Shown: piece by piece, positions 1-7,358 of the stretch
Numbering within the stretch: the stretch's first letter is position 1
How the letters are laid out: every line of letters starts with the position of its first letter
NCBI RefSeq assembly: GCF_007747655.1
Contig: NZ_CP036274.1
Location: 5,022,001-5,086,000 of the forward strand
Origin: Anatilimnocola aggregata
GTDB lineage: Bacteria; Planctomycetota; Planctomycetia; Pirellulales; Pirellulaceae
Length of the DNA: 64,000 nucleotides
Direction: 5' to 3'
The notes under the pieces: generated by a model
Seen by the model: only the letters and a program-made list of their open reading frames with translations
Told to the model about the DNA's origin: nothing
Databases searched by the model: none
Position numbers and translations under genes: made by a program

Positions 1-331
1 GCTGAATGATCACTCCCGCTCCCCGGGCGTGCTGGGTGATGGCCGATAGATTGCGCCCCACATCACCAGCCCGCGGAGCTTGCTGGAGCCAATTAGTCGT
101 GGTTACTTCAATATCCCGCTGCCGCTGCAGGGCCTTCTCGATCTTGTCGCTCATCTTGGTTTGATTCGAGACGTACTGCATCAACTCATACTTCTTCGAC
201 CTGAGTTTCGTTGCGTTCCGCTGGGTAGGCAGGAATATGAACAGCGTATAAAGGACCGCCAGCGCAGCCACGAGACCGGTCACTGCCCACGACGGGAGAC
301 TGCGGGCGGAAGTAGTTTTCGTTTTGATCAT
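1..331 (-). CDS. PilO-like pilus assembly protein (partial, C-terminus outside window)
   Basis: Last visible gene of a pilus operon. Translation from the ATG at 331 gives a short basic N-terminus, one membrane helix (about residues 16-34, ending near YTLFIFLP), then a charged, Gln-rich, probably coiled-coil stretch and the start of a periplasmic domain. This is the PilO layout: a bitopic inner-membrane protein that pairs with PilN and links the PilM ring to the secretin. The start lies 3 bases after the stop of the preceding small gene, so the genes are probably co-translated. About 110 residues are visible and the gene continues past base 1. The PilO call rests on topology and on its place after PilM and PilN; primary sequence is poorly conserved in this family. 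Confidence 0.6.
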   Translation of the reverse strand, partial: MIKTKTTSARSLPSWAVTGLVAALAVLYTLFIFLPTQRNATKLRSKKYELMQYVSNQTKMSDKIEKALQRQRDIEVTTTNWLQQAPRAGDVGRNLSAITQHARGAGVIIQ

Positions 332-334
332 GGC

Positions 335-586
335 TTAGTTGCCAGCCTCCTCGACGAGGCGAGGTGTTAGCGTCGCGGCTGAGCTTGTGTTCCGCACTTC
401 TTTGGATGGAATTTGCGAAATCCCGAATGTGTGCTTGGCCTGTGCCACGAACACTCGATACCTGGCGCTGGCAATCAACAGGAGGAACGGAATCACAAAT
501 GCAGCGAACATCGCAATCCCGAGGGCCCACTTGCCCAGCGAGCTTGGTCGCGTTTCTGGCTCCGGCTGTATGCGGATGATGTTCAT
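335..586 (-). CDS. small single-pass membrane protein in the pilMNO operon
   Basis: An 83-residue protein with a soluble N-terminus of about 18 residues, one strong hydrophobic helix (about residues 19-40) and a Ser/Thr-containing C-terminal tail. Its ATG overlaps the TGA of the upstream pilN-like gene as ATGA, and the pilO-like gene starts just after its stop, so it is translationally embedded in the operon. I do not recognise a family. In well-studied type IV pilus operons PilN and PilO are adjacent, so a small membrane protein between them is unusual. It may be an accessory subunit of the PilN/PilO alignment complex; that role is inferred from position only. Confidence 0.65.
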   Translation of the reverse strand: MNIIRIQPEPETRPSSLGKWALGIAMFAAFVIPFLLLIASARYRVFVAQAKHTFGISQIPSKEVRNTSSAATLTPRLVEEAGN

Positions 587-1323
587 CGCAGTGCCTCTTC
601 ACGAAACGTTGCTGTGGCGGGGGGCACTTGGTTGACCAGCGGACCACTGGGCCCATCGGTTAGCCCATGCCCCGGCCTGGTACTGAGTTGCAGTTGAAAG
701 ACGACCAACGAGTGTGTTTCAAGTTTGCGCGTCTCGAGTGAATTCAGTCGGGCCTCCACAATTAACGGATGCTGCGCGAGAGCTTCGAGATATCCATGCA
801 AGGTCTCGACTTCTCTTGCCGTGCCTTCGATCACAACCATCACTCGTTGCGAATCGTGCGAGTCATGCAGTTGTTGGAGGTCAGCAATCGCCGGATGAGG
901 CTGAGCGACGTTCTCGCTCCCTTCGGTCGATGCAGAAACTGCAGATGCCTTCGCCACCAGAGACTCGGCAATGCGGATGCTGGAGAGTTCGATATTGGGC
1001 GGGAGTGGATGCACGACGGCAGCAAGGATTTGCGTCCGCGGCCACGGATGACGCAGGAACGTGTATAGATTCGCGCTGTGGCTGAGCGTGGCTACCTTTG
1101 TTTCAATTTCCAAGAGGTGCTGATCGAGTTGGCGCACCGTGGCAACCTGCGACTCAAGGCGCGTGACTTCGTGCTTGATGCGCTGAACGTTCAAGAACTG
1201 CAAACTAGAAGTGGTCACGACAATGCCACCAAACAAGCACACGACGAGTGCCCACCACCAGCGCACGCGGCACTGCTTACGCCGCTCGCGGTAATGTTCT
1301 GGCAAAAAGTCGATGGCTTGCAT
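583..1323 (-). CDS. pilN: PilN-like pilus assembly protein
   Basis: A 246-residue protein with a cytoplasmic N-terminus beginning MQAIDFLPEHYRERR. This resembles the INLLP-like segment with which PilN docks on PilM. One membrane helix follows (about residues 22-42), then a coiled-coil stretch (about 48-90) and a periplasmic ferredoxin-like domain. PilN links cytoplasmic PilM to periplasmic PilO in type IVa pilus and type II secretion machines. It lies 15 bases downstream of pilM and overlaps the next small gene by 4 bases. The docking motif, the topology and the adjacent pilM make the assignment fairly safe, although it could equally serve a GspL-like secretion system. Confidence 0.75.
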   Translation of the reverse strand: MQAIDFLPEHYRERRKQCRVRWWWALVVCLFGGIVVTTSSLQFLNVQRIKHEVTRLESQVATVRQLDQHLLEIETKVATLSHSANLYTFLRHPWPRTQILAAVVHPLPPNIELSSIRIAESLVAKASAVSASTEGSENVAQPHPAIADLQQLHDSHDSQRVMVVIEGTAREVETLHGYLEALAQHPLIVEARLNSLETRKLETHSLVVFQLQLSTRPGHGLTDGPSGPLVNQVPPATATFREEALR

Positions 1324-1338
1324 TGCTTAACCTACTCG

Positions 1339-2397
1339 CTAGTTCAACTCGCGCAGAGCGAGACCTGTGGCAACATCCCATTGGCCCTTGCGGCCCAGAT
1401 TGGGAACCGTCGGAAATGAACGAAACGGATCGCTCAGTTCGCACTTCACGTCGAGGTGGCGCCCCAGCGATTCAAGTAGCTGGGGCGTGGATTCACCACC
1501 GCCGAGTACCATTCGCACCAACGGTTGGCCGCGAAAAGTCACGCTGTGATAGCGAATACACATCGAGAGTTCGCCACCGAGACGCTCGATCACCGGCCGA
1601 CTGGCCTCGGCCACACTCCGGGCCACTTCAGGATCCTGCATATCGCTGCGACGATCTCCGTTGTGCTTGCGAAGCAGCGTCGCTTCGCTCGCGTCCATTT
1701 TCAGATGCCGCGCGATGGCAGCATCAAAATGCGAGCCCCCAATTTCGATGTATTTGACAAACAGCATCTCATCGCCCTGGGCGATCACGGCAGCAGTGCG
1801 TGAATAACCCACGTGTACAATGAGCGCTCGTTCGTTCTTGTCGTCTTCGCGACGAAACTGAGCCGCATAGCAACGGGCCAGCGCGGCGGGTTCCACGTCA
1901 ACGGCAACCGGATTCAGCTTGGCTGTTTCGACCATCTGGAGGGTTTGCTGCAATACTGTTCGCTGACAGGCGAAGACAATCACCTCTCGCAGGGTTGCAT
2001 CACCCTGGCGAACATCGGCCGCTTCGACAAAACGCAGTTCGGCCTCGTCGATGCCGAAGGGTAGTCGTCCCGCAGCTTCCTGTGCCACAAGGCGGTGCAT
2101 GTGCGCACCCATCTCGCGCGGCACGCGAACGTTCTGCAGAAACAGCTGCCGATCGCCGAGACAAACGACCACTTCGCGCCCACGAAAAGCCCGCCCTTCG
2201 AGCGCTTTGGCCAAGCCTTCCGACCAGCGGGCAATATGTTGTTCGAACGAAGTGTTCGGCTGAATCGGAGGCAACTCCCATCGACAAGCATCAATCAAGT
2301 GCAGGCGGTCAGCTGACAGCTGCACGAGCTTGATGGACCGTGCGCCGAGGTCGACGCCGACGGGTCCGCATCGATGCTTGCCAAGCCAGCTAATCAT
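1339..2397 (-). CDS. pilM: PilM, actin-like ATPase of pilus assembly
   Basis: A 352-residue actin-fold (FtsA/PilM) protein. The phosphate-1 loop is GVDLGARSIKLVQLS (about residues 14-28). A second nucleotide-binding segment occurs at IVHVGYSRTAAVI, followed by the IEIGGSHFDAAIARHL stretch typical of PilM. It is cytoplasmic and normally forms a ring under the inner-membrane PilN/PilO complex. It has no signal peptide. The gene starts 36 bases after the prepilin-like gene and is followed by pilN, giving the conserved M-N-O order. Length matches the family (about 350 residues). Confidence 0.85.
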   Translation of the reverse strand: MISWLGKHRCGPVGVDLGARSIKLVQLSADRLHLIDACRWELPPIQPNTSFEQHIARWSEGLAKALEGRAFRGREVVVCLGDRQLFLQNVRVPREMGAHMHRLVAQEAAGRLPFGIDEAELRFVEAADVRQGDATLREVIVFACQRTVLQQTLQMVETAKLNPVAVDVEPAALARCYAAQFRREDDKNERALIVHVGYSRTAAVIAQGDEMLFVKYIEIGGSHFDAAIARHLKMDASEATLLRKHNGDRRSDMQDPEVARSVAEASRPVIERLGGELSMCIRYHSVTFRGQPLVRMVLGGGESTPQLLESLGRHLDVKCELSDPFRSFPTVPNLGRKGQWDVATGLALRELN

Positions 2398-2433
2398 GGA
2401 TCGTTCTTCAAGGGAGTGAATGTGAAAAGGTAC

Positions 2434-3096
2434 TTACCGGAGTGAACTCAACGCGGCCAGGCCCGTGGGAGCAGTTCCCGTGAGGGGATCTATTTCAGCG
2501 ATGCCGGTGGCGGCATTCACTCGTACAGCGATGTATCGCCGACCAGCACCTTGCCCAGCAGTGAGCCAGATCAATGTGTTCTCGGGAATGCTCGTACCAC
2601 CCAGTGCCGTGAATGTGAGTTCGGTAAGCTCGGTGGTGCTGCCGGTCGCACGCTTCGCTCCCAGCAACTGAACGTAGCCCGAACCAATCGGTAGGTGATC
2701 GATGCGGGTTGTCTGCTGCGCGACCGTATCTCCAGGGGATTTAAAGGGAGATGTGGGGAGCGCGTGCAGCAGCGTGTTTGTTCCGCTGTGTGTTAACTGA
2801 TAGCGATTTTGGGCGGGCTGAAGAGTCAGGCGATACTCTGAACCATTCGAGATCGCTAGATTGCGCGCATAGTCGATGTCTGAGACAATAACCTCCGCTA
2901 CCGCCTGCAATTGATCGATGGAAGTGGCCGTTAAATAAGGAATCGCCATCCCGGCCAGAATGCCAAGAATAGTTACGACCACCAGTACTTCTAAGAGCGA
3001 GAAGCCCGCGGTCAGGCTGCCCAAACAGCGACCAGTCACCCGCGATGAAATCGCGGGCTTAGTGGTTTGGTCAGCGCTGAGGTGTCGCAGTGGCAT
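2434..3096 (-). CDS. type IV prepilin-like / GspH-type pseudopilin
   Basis: Contains the class III prepilin signal GFSLLEVLVVVTILGILAGM, with the Gly before the cleavage site, Phe+1 and Glu+5. Mature numbering would begin at that Phe, followed by a beta-rich C-terminal domain typical of minor pseudopilins (GspH/FimT). The protein is processed by prepilin peptidase and inserted in the inner membrane. The ATG at 3096 gives a leader of about 35 residues. A GTG at 3039 would give a 12-residue leader, and a hairpin (3038-3057) sits just upstream of it, so the true start may be 3039. With the ATG start it overlaps the end of the upstream small gene by 26 bases. It heads the pilM-pilO run. Confidence 0.8.
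   Translation of the reverse strand: MPLRHLSADQTTKPAISSRVTGRCLGSLTAGFSLLEVLVVVTILGILAGMAIPYLTATSIDQLQAVAEVIVSDIDYARNLAISNGSEYRLTLQPAQNRYQLTHSGTNTLLHALPTSPFKSPGDTVAQQTTRIDHLPIGSGYVQLLGAKRATGSTTELTELTFTALGGTSIPENTLIWLTAGQGAGRRYIAVRVNAATGIAEIDPLTGTAPTGLAALSSLR
3038..3057. repeat. short perfect hairpin (REP-like) at the prepilin start
   Basis: CCCGCGAT, a 3-base loop and ATCGCGGG form a perfect 8-bp stem. It lies between the stop of the 81-residue gene and the probable GTG start of the prepilin gene. It could be a planctomycete-type interspersed palindrome or an RNA hairpin masking the ribosome-binding region. Only one copy was noticed in this window. Confidence 0.5.
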
Positions 3097-3316
3097 TGGG
3101 CTTTGTCGTGCCGCGGAGCAAACTGTTCTGCTCCTTCAGCAATTCCTTGATCTCGCGCAGTTCGCGAATCATCTCGTTGCGTTGGTCGATTGGATTAGCA
3201 AACGGCGGCTGTCCGCCCTGAGGCGCGGCACCGCTGCTGCTATAAAACCCTAGCACGTACAAACCAACGCCACCGGCAATGACCAACGCGGAACAGTTCG
3301 GAAGTTGGAATTTCAT
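3071..3316 (-). CDS. small hypothetical membrane/exported protein
   Basis: From the ATG at 3316 (MKFQLPNCSALV...) this is an 81-residue protein. It has one N-terminal hydrophobic segment (about residues 9-27), a Gly/Pro/Gln-rich linker and a short charged helix containing RELREIKELLKEQNSLL, which looks like a coiled coil. An upstream in-frame Met (3565) would add 83 residues of low-quality sequence and is not favoured. The gene precedes and slightly overlaps the prepilin gene and may belong to the pilus operon. I do not recognise a family. Confidence 0.55.
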   Translation of the reverse strand: MKFQLPNCSALVIAGGVGLYVLGFYSSSGAAPQGGQPPFANPIDQRNEMIRELREIKELLKEQNSLLRGTTKPNATATPQR

Positions 3317-3592
3317 GGCACAATGCTCCTGATTCCTACTGGCGGAATATTCCGGAGAACCATTCAAAGGAGCGAAATCAGCTCGCTTCGATAACGATCC
3401 CGGCCAGGGAAACTTACTGCGCCCGCATGAAGAAGCCGATTCAAAATGCGCGCAAAAGCTCCGCCCAAGACGGGACTTTCGGCGTTTCGCCAAGATAACG
3501 CAAGAGCGTTTTACAAACTGGCAAGTGGGAAATGCACCTTGCCGGAAGGAATTCTGAGTGAACAACCAATGTGGCTTGCACTACGTCAAGTG

Positions 3593-4210
3593 CTAGTTCA
3601 TATCGCGGACAACGCCGATGACCACACCCAACACCGTTGCATCGGCGACATAAATGGGTGCCATGCTCGAATTGGCAGGCTGCAAACGAATGCGATTCCC
3701 CTCGGGATGCCAATACTTGAGGGTGGCTTCGTCATCTTCCGTCTGGGCCACGACCATTTGCCCCGGTTGGGCGGTCTTTTGTTTTTTAACAACCACGTAA
3801 TCGCCATCGGCAATTTGAGCTTCGATCATCGATTCGCCCCGCACTTGCAGAACAAACACGTTTTTGCGCGTGAACATTTGGCCGAAGTCGACTCTTTCGG
3901 ACTGTTCCCAAGCGAGTGTCGTTGGACCGGCAGCAACGGCACCGACGAGTGGCAAGCCACGTGTTTCTTCGAGCAGTTCCGGCGCAAGTTCGATTGCCCG
4001 AGCTACGGCTCGCTCTTGCTTGCGAACGCGGTTAAGCAACCCCTTTTTCTCCAGCGCTCGCAGATGACACATCACACCATTGGGCGAGCTAATTTCGAAA
4101 TGCAAGCCGATTTCACGTACGGTGGGTCCATATCCGCGCGTGCTAACCTGCTCGCGAATGAACTCAAACACTGCCAACTGGCGTTTGGTAAGTTGATCGG
4201 TCATCGACAT
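3593..4210 (-). CDS. lexA: LexA, SOS-response transcriptional repressor
   Basis: A 205-residue LexA. The N-terminal winged-helix DNA-binding domain (about residues 3-70) includes TVREIGLHFEISSPNGVMCHL. The Ala94-Gly95 autocleavage site lies in VAAGPT. The C-terminal S24 latent protease domain has the catalytic Ser127 in VRGESM and Lys165 in ATLKYW, with the spacing expected for LexA. RecA-stimulated self-cleavage would inactivate it after DNA damage. The start at 4210 is preceded by AAGGA at suitable spacing; a second Met two codons later is possible. The gene is divergent from the ECF sigma operon, and a perfect inverted repeat in the shared upstream region may be its operator. Upstream in-frame codons to 4543 look non-coding. 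Confidence 0.93.
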   Translation of the reverse strand: MSMTDQLTKRQLAVFEFIREQVSTRGYGPTVREIGLHFEISSPNGVMCHLRALEKKGLLNRVRKQERAVARAIELAPELLEETRGLPLVGAVAAGPTTLAWEQSERVDFGQMFTRKNVFVLQVRGESMIEAQIADGDYVVVKKQKTAQPGQMVVAQTEDDEATLKYWHPEGNRIRLQPANSSMAPIYVADATVLGVVIGVVRDMN

Positions 4211-4556
4211 GGGAGGCGTCCTTATTACCGTCGATTCGCGGAGTGAGTTACCTATTGCAATCGGCGATTGTAATATACGGCTGTACACTTTCAATAGCAT
4301 TTGTACAGGAATGGAAACTTTCTCCTCGATCGACTGACGCGCCGCCGCCAGGAGGAACTCAACGTTTGTTGCGGGGTTGAATGTTTCGTGAGCGTAGTGC
4401 TGAGCAGTTTTCGGAACGGCTCGATTCGAGGCGGTTGCGGGCAGTGTGGCAGAAGCTGGGACCTGCGGTAGACTGAATCTTGGCGATTCCCTTGAATTAA
4501 AACCGAACAGTACGGATCGCTGCCCACTCGAACACCGAGGCAACAGAGGAGAAGGC
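4211..4556. other. divergent intergenic region between lexA and the ECF operon
   Basis: About 346 bases with no convincing gene. It must hold the promoters of both lexA and the ECF operon. An AT-rich patch near 4270-4310 carries the inverted repeat described separately. An alternative in-frame ATG for the ECF gene lies at 4446, but a better-supported GTG follows at 4557. Confidence 0.6.
4281..4308. promoter_or_regulatory. candidate LexA operator (perfect inverted repeat)
   Basis: CTGTACA (4281-4287) and TGTACAG (4302-4308) form a perfect inverted repeat separated by 14 bases, 71 bases upstream of the lexA start. Each arm itself contains the palindrome TGTACA. LexA usually represses its own gene, so this is the best operator candidate in the lexA/ECF divergent region. 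It does not have the spacing of the E. coli box (CTGT-N8-ACAG) or the Gram-positive box. Confidence 0.4.
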
Positions 4557-5228
4557 GTGTCGCTTAGTCAAACTCAGCCACTGTCTTACGAACAAGCTGA
4601 CCCCGATGTGCGCTTGATGCTTCAAGTGCGCGCGGGCAACGCCGCTGCCTTCGAAGAACTCGTGCTGCGTTACCAAGGCCGACTGCTGACGGTGCTTGAA
4701 CACCTGGTCAACAACCGCGAACAGGCCGAGGACTTGGCTCAGGAAGTGTTCTTGCGTGTGTTTCGCGCGCGCGAACGGTACGAACCGGGGGCGAAGTTTA
4801 GCACCTGGCTGTTTACCATTGCCAACAATGTGGCCAGCAATTCCCTCCGTTCCAAATCACGACGCAAAGAAGTGGGAATGCCGTCCCGCCCCGGAAACAG
4901 TGACTCGGCACCCATGCAACTCGATCAATTGGCCCTCGCCGCCAGCGGTCAGTTGCCGACGCGCGCATTGGACAAAGCCGAAGCAGCTGAAGTGGTTCAA
5001 TTGGCACTCGAGTCGCTCAATCCTCGCCAACGAATGGCGTTGCTGCTGAGCAAATTCGAGGGGATGAGCTATCAGGATATTGCCGCAGCGATGGAAATGA
5101 CCGTGCAAGCCACTAAGTCCCTGCTGTCGCGAGGACGCGAGAATCTGCGCGTAATTTTGGCTCCCTATTTCGAGAGTGGTGTGCGGCCGGGTGAATTGGC
5201 TGCCGCCGATGCAGAAGATGTCGTTTAA
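4557..5228 (+). CDS. RNA polymerase ECF sigma factor
   Basis: A 223-residue sigma-70 family ECF factor. Region 2 (about residues 20-95) includes the helix with DLAQEVFLRVFRARERY and the WLFTIANNVASNSLR segment that contacts -10 DNA. Region 4 (about residues 140-200) has LNPRQRMALLLSKFEGMSYQDIAAAM, a helix-turn-helix for the -35 element. The GTG at 4557 is preceded by AGAGGAGAAGG at good spacing, which decides the start over the ATG at 4446. It is followed by a membrane anti-sigma gene and an exported protein, a classic envelope-stress style operon, probably autoregulated. Confidence 0.9.
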   Translation: MSLSQTQPLSYEQADPDVRLMLQVRAGNAAAFEELVLRYQGRLLTVLEHLVNNREQAEDLAQEVFLRVFRARERYEPGAKFSTWLFTIANNVASNSLRSKSRRKEVGMPSRPGNSDSAPMQLDQLALAASGQLPTRALDKAEAAEVVQLALESLNPRQRMALLLSKFEGMSYQDIAAAMEMTVQATKSLLSRGRENLRVILAPYFESGVRPGELAAADAEDVV

Positions 5229-5254
5229 CTGTTGCCGATAAATGGTCTTCTCCT

Positions 5255-5761
5255 ATGAATGTTGAACGTACCCAACTCGATGCGGCCGTGGTCGAGGAAG
5301 AACTCGTCGCTTACCTCGACGGCGAACTAGAAGCCGCCGACCAGGTGCGCGTCGAACGCCGGCTCGCCGATGATGTGGCATATCAGCAAAAACTGGCCCA
5401 ATTGCAAAAAGCTTGGGATCTGCTCGATATCCTTCACAAAGCCGAGCCAGACGTCGAGTTCACGCGTTCGACCGTCGAGATGGTTGCCATTCAAGAGGGT
5501 AAAGAGGCGGAACAGTTGCAAGCCGCTGCCGAGCGGCGAAAAGTTGCCTGGTGGATTGGAGGGGGGCTCGCGGTTGCACTTTCGGCCGCCGCCGGATTTG
5601 TTGTCGTGCAGTATCAGCTGCAAGCCCCTGAACGGCAGTTGCTGCGAGATCTGCCGGTGATTGAGCGAGTCGATCAGTATCGCCACGTCGAAAGCGTCGA
5701 GTTCTTGGAGCGATTGCGTCAGGAAGGCCTGTTTGCAGGAGAGGGTGAAGATGCAATCTAG
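5255..5761 (+). CDS. membrane-anchored anti-sigma factor
   Basis: A 168-residue protein with an N-terminal cytoplasmic anti-sigma-like domain (about residues 10-75, containing EEELVAYLDGELEAADQVRVERRL). It has one transmembrane helix (about residues 97-118) and a periplasmic tail of about 50 residues. The zinc-coordinating HxxxCxxC motif of ZAS-type anti-sigma factors is absent. It lies 26 bases after the ECF sigma gene and overlaps the next gene, so it very probably sequesters that sigma factor at the membrane and releases it on an envelope signal. The signal is unknown. Confidence 0.82.
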   Translation: MNVERTQLDAAVVEEELVAYLDGELEAADQVRVERRLADDVAYQQKLAQLQKAWDLLDILHKAEPDVEFTRSTVEMVAIQEGKEAEQLQAAAERRKVAWWIGGGLAVALSAAAGFVVVQYQLQAPERQLLRDLPVIERVDQYRHVESVEFLERLRQEGLFAGEGEDAI

Positions 5762-6965
5762 CATGCGGAAATTTGCGACTGGAGTGATGCTAACTGGTTT
5801 ACTTGCATGCGCCGATCCGAGTTCCGTGCGCGGCGAACCAACCACGCGTGAAACACTCGAAAAGCTCACAGCAGAAGAGAAAAATGTCTTACTGCAGAAA
5901 AAAGAACGCTTTGAAGCGATGTCGGCCGAAGAGCAGGACCGCATGCGGAATCTGAACGCGGCAATTGCTTCGTCCGACCATCGTGAGCAACTGCATAGCA
6001 CGCTCGATCGCTATCACGAGTGGCTGAAAACCCTCACCACCAAGCAGCGCGCAGACTTGCTCGAACTTTCCTCGGACCAACGAATTGGACGGATCAAGGA
6101 ACTGATGCAGGAGCAAGAACGATCGCGTCTGCGAGACTTAGGCGGGAAGCAATTGCCGGAAGCCGATATTGATGCCATTTTCAGCTGGCTCGACGAGTTC
6201 ATGAAGGCTCACGAAGAACAATACATGGAGCGACTGCCGAAGGACTACGCGGATAGACTAAAAGGACAGGAGGAAGTAGCCCGCCGTCGCAGTTTGATGC
6301 GGGGCATCATCATGCGCGGGCCCCGCAGTGATTTCCCAATGCCGATTCGCGACGACCTCGAGCGACTACTGCCGACCTTGTCTCAGGCAACGCGACTGGC
6401 GCTCGAATCGGCGAAAACGCCGGACGAGAAGCAGATGCTCGCGCGGCAGTGGATTTTCACTGCCATGATCAGCAAGGTTCTGCCGCAAGTGAGTGACGAA
6501 GAATTGCAAAAAGTCTTCAAAGAAATGCGTCCCGACGAGCGCGAGCGATTGGAGAGAAAGTCCCCGGAAGAAGCCAAACGCGAACTCACCTGGCGCTTTC
6601 ATTGGCAACAGTGGCCAAGCCGTGAGGGCTGGCGCGGTGGAATGGGCGGCCCTGGATTTCCCGGAAGTTTTCGACCCGGCATGGGCGGTCCCGGCGGTCC
6701 AGTTTCAGCTGGTCCCGGCGGTGGACCTCCAGGACCGGAGCGAAAGGGCTCGGAGCGAGATGGTTCTGATCGCGGTCCGGGTGGTCCGGGTGGTATAGAA
6801 CGCGGTCGGGGCGGTCCCGGGCGAGGTGGTTTTGGTCCCAGTGGCGAACGACCGCCGCCGAGTAAATTTAAAAATGGCGAGCGCCCTGCTCCCGCTGTTG
6901 CGCCACCGGCTGAGAATCCTGCTGATAGCCAGAAGGGTGAGCCTGCGCCACTTCAGCCCGAATGA
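5751..6965 (+). CDS. exported Gly/Pro-rich protein of the sigma/anti-sigma operon
   Basis: From the ATG at 5751 (behind an AGGAGAGGG site and overlapping the anti-sigma stop by 11 bases) this encodes 404 residues. It has an N-terminal signal-like stretch with a Cys (MLTGLLACADPSS), which could be a lipoprotein lipobox. A long, highly charged, mostly helical region follows (about 30-290) with repeated LTAEEK/MSAEEQ-like motifs. The C-terminal 110 residues are very rich in Gly, Pro and Arg (GGPGG-type repeats). The helical part resembles periplasmic Spy/DUF3106-like proteins only loosely. As third gene of the operon it may sense or buffer envelope stress, or feed back on the anti-sigma factor; this is inference. 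Confidence 0.72.
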   Translation: MQSSMRKFATGVMLTGLLACADPSSVRGEPTTRETLEKLTAEEKNVLLQKKERFEAMSAEEQDRMRNLNAAIASSDHREQLHSTLDRYHEWLKTLTTKQRADLLELSSDQRIGRIKELMQEQERSRLRDLGGKQLPEADIDAIFSWLDEFMKAHEEQYMERLPKDYADRLKGQEEVARRRSLMRGIIMRGPRSDFPMPIRDDLERLLPTLSQATRLALESAKTPDEKQMLARQWIFTAMISKVLPQVSDEELQKVFKEMRPDERERLERKSPEEAKRELTWRFHWQQWPSREGWRGGMGGPGFPGSFRPGMGGPGGPVSAGPGGGPPGPERKGSERDGSDRGPGGPGGIERGRGGPGRGGFGPSGERPPPSKFKNGERPAPAVAPPAENPADSQKGEPAPLQPE

Positions 6966-7083
6966 GTCGCCAGTGACAAGTCGGCAGTAATGGGCTGATG
7001 GGACTGACTTCGAGAGCGATTAACTGCAAGGCCGAGCGATCTTCAAGCGACGGCTTGGCACGCGAGCCGCTCAAGCGGGGGGC

Positions 7084-7110
7084 GTTCAACAATTGGGTTA
7101 ATTGTTGAAC
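7084..7110. promoter_or_regulatory. perfect 11-bp inverted repeat, GTTCAACAATT / AATTGTTGAAC
   Basis: An 11-base stem with a 5-base spacer (GGGTT). It is too AT-rich for a strong terminator and has no T-run, so it looks more like a protein-binding site or a structured leader. It lies 119 bases after the Gly/Pro-rich gene and about 250 bases before the next gene. Confidence 0.45.
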
Positions 7111-7148
7111 AGTGAACTGCGTAACTCTCGGGTTTCCGGCAGATTGGT

Positions 7149-7175
7149 GTTCAACAATGAGGGTGAAAGTTGAAC
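7149..7175. promoter_or_regulatory. second GTTCAAC...GTTGAAC inverted repeat
   Basis: GTTCAAC (7149-7155) and GTTGAAC (7169-7175) repeat the outer 7 bases of the palindrome at 7084-7110 with the same overall length (27 bases). The two repeats start 65 bases apart (about six helical turns). Two matched sites suggest an operator for one dimeric regulator acting on a flanking gene. Confidence 0.42.
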
Positions 7176-7358
7176 ATGTAGGATGAAATTAGCCTGCGAC
7201 CAAGTGGCTAAGCAGCTTGATTTTCGGGCGACGCGACGGGAAACTAACAGTTGAGGATAACTGCCTCCCACTCGAGTTGCTGAGCCGGTGATTCCCACCT
7301 TAGATACCCCTCCCTCGCCCAAGCCGCTCGGCGGTTCAGGCTTCGCAAGTGATGACCC

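Larger units (their letters stand above)
6966..7358. other. intergenic region with GTTCAAC inverted repeats
   Basis: About 390 bases without a credible gene. Its main content is two inverted repeats built on the half-site GTTCAAC, listed separately. A 74-codon open frame on the minus strand here starts inside the first palindrome and has no protein-like character. Confidence 0.6.

Noticed and set aside
186-656. 156-codon open frame on the minus strand
   Set aside because: It overlaps the pilN/small-gene/pilO run in another frame, while the coupled frames have membrane helices and the expected operon order.
3446-4246. 266-codon plus-strand open frame
   Set aside because: Antisense to lexA, which has every expected active-site residue.
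7098-7322. 74-codon minus-strand frame in the intergenic region
   Set aside because: No ribosome-binding site or protein-like composition; it begins within the palindrome.
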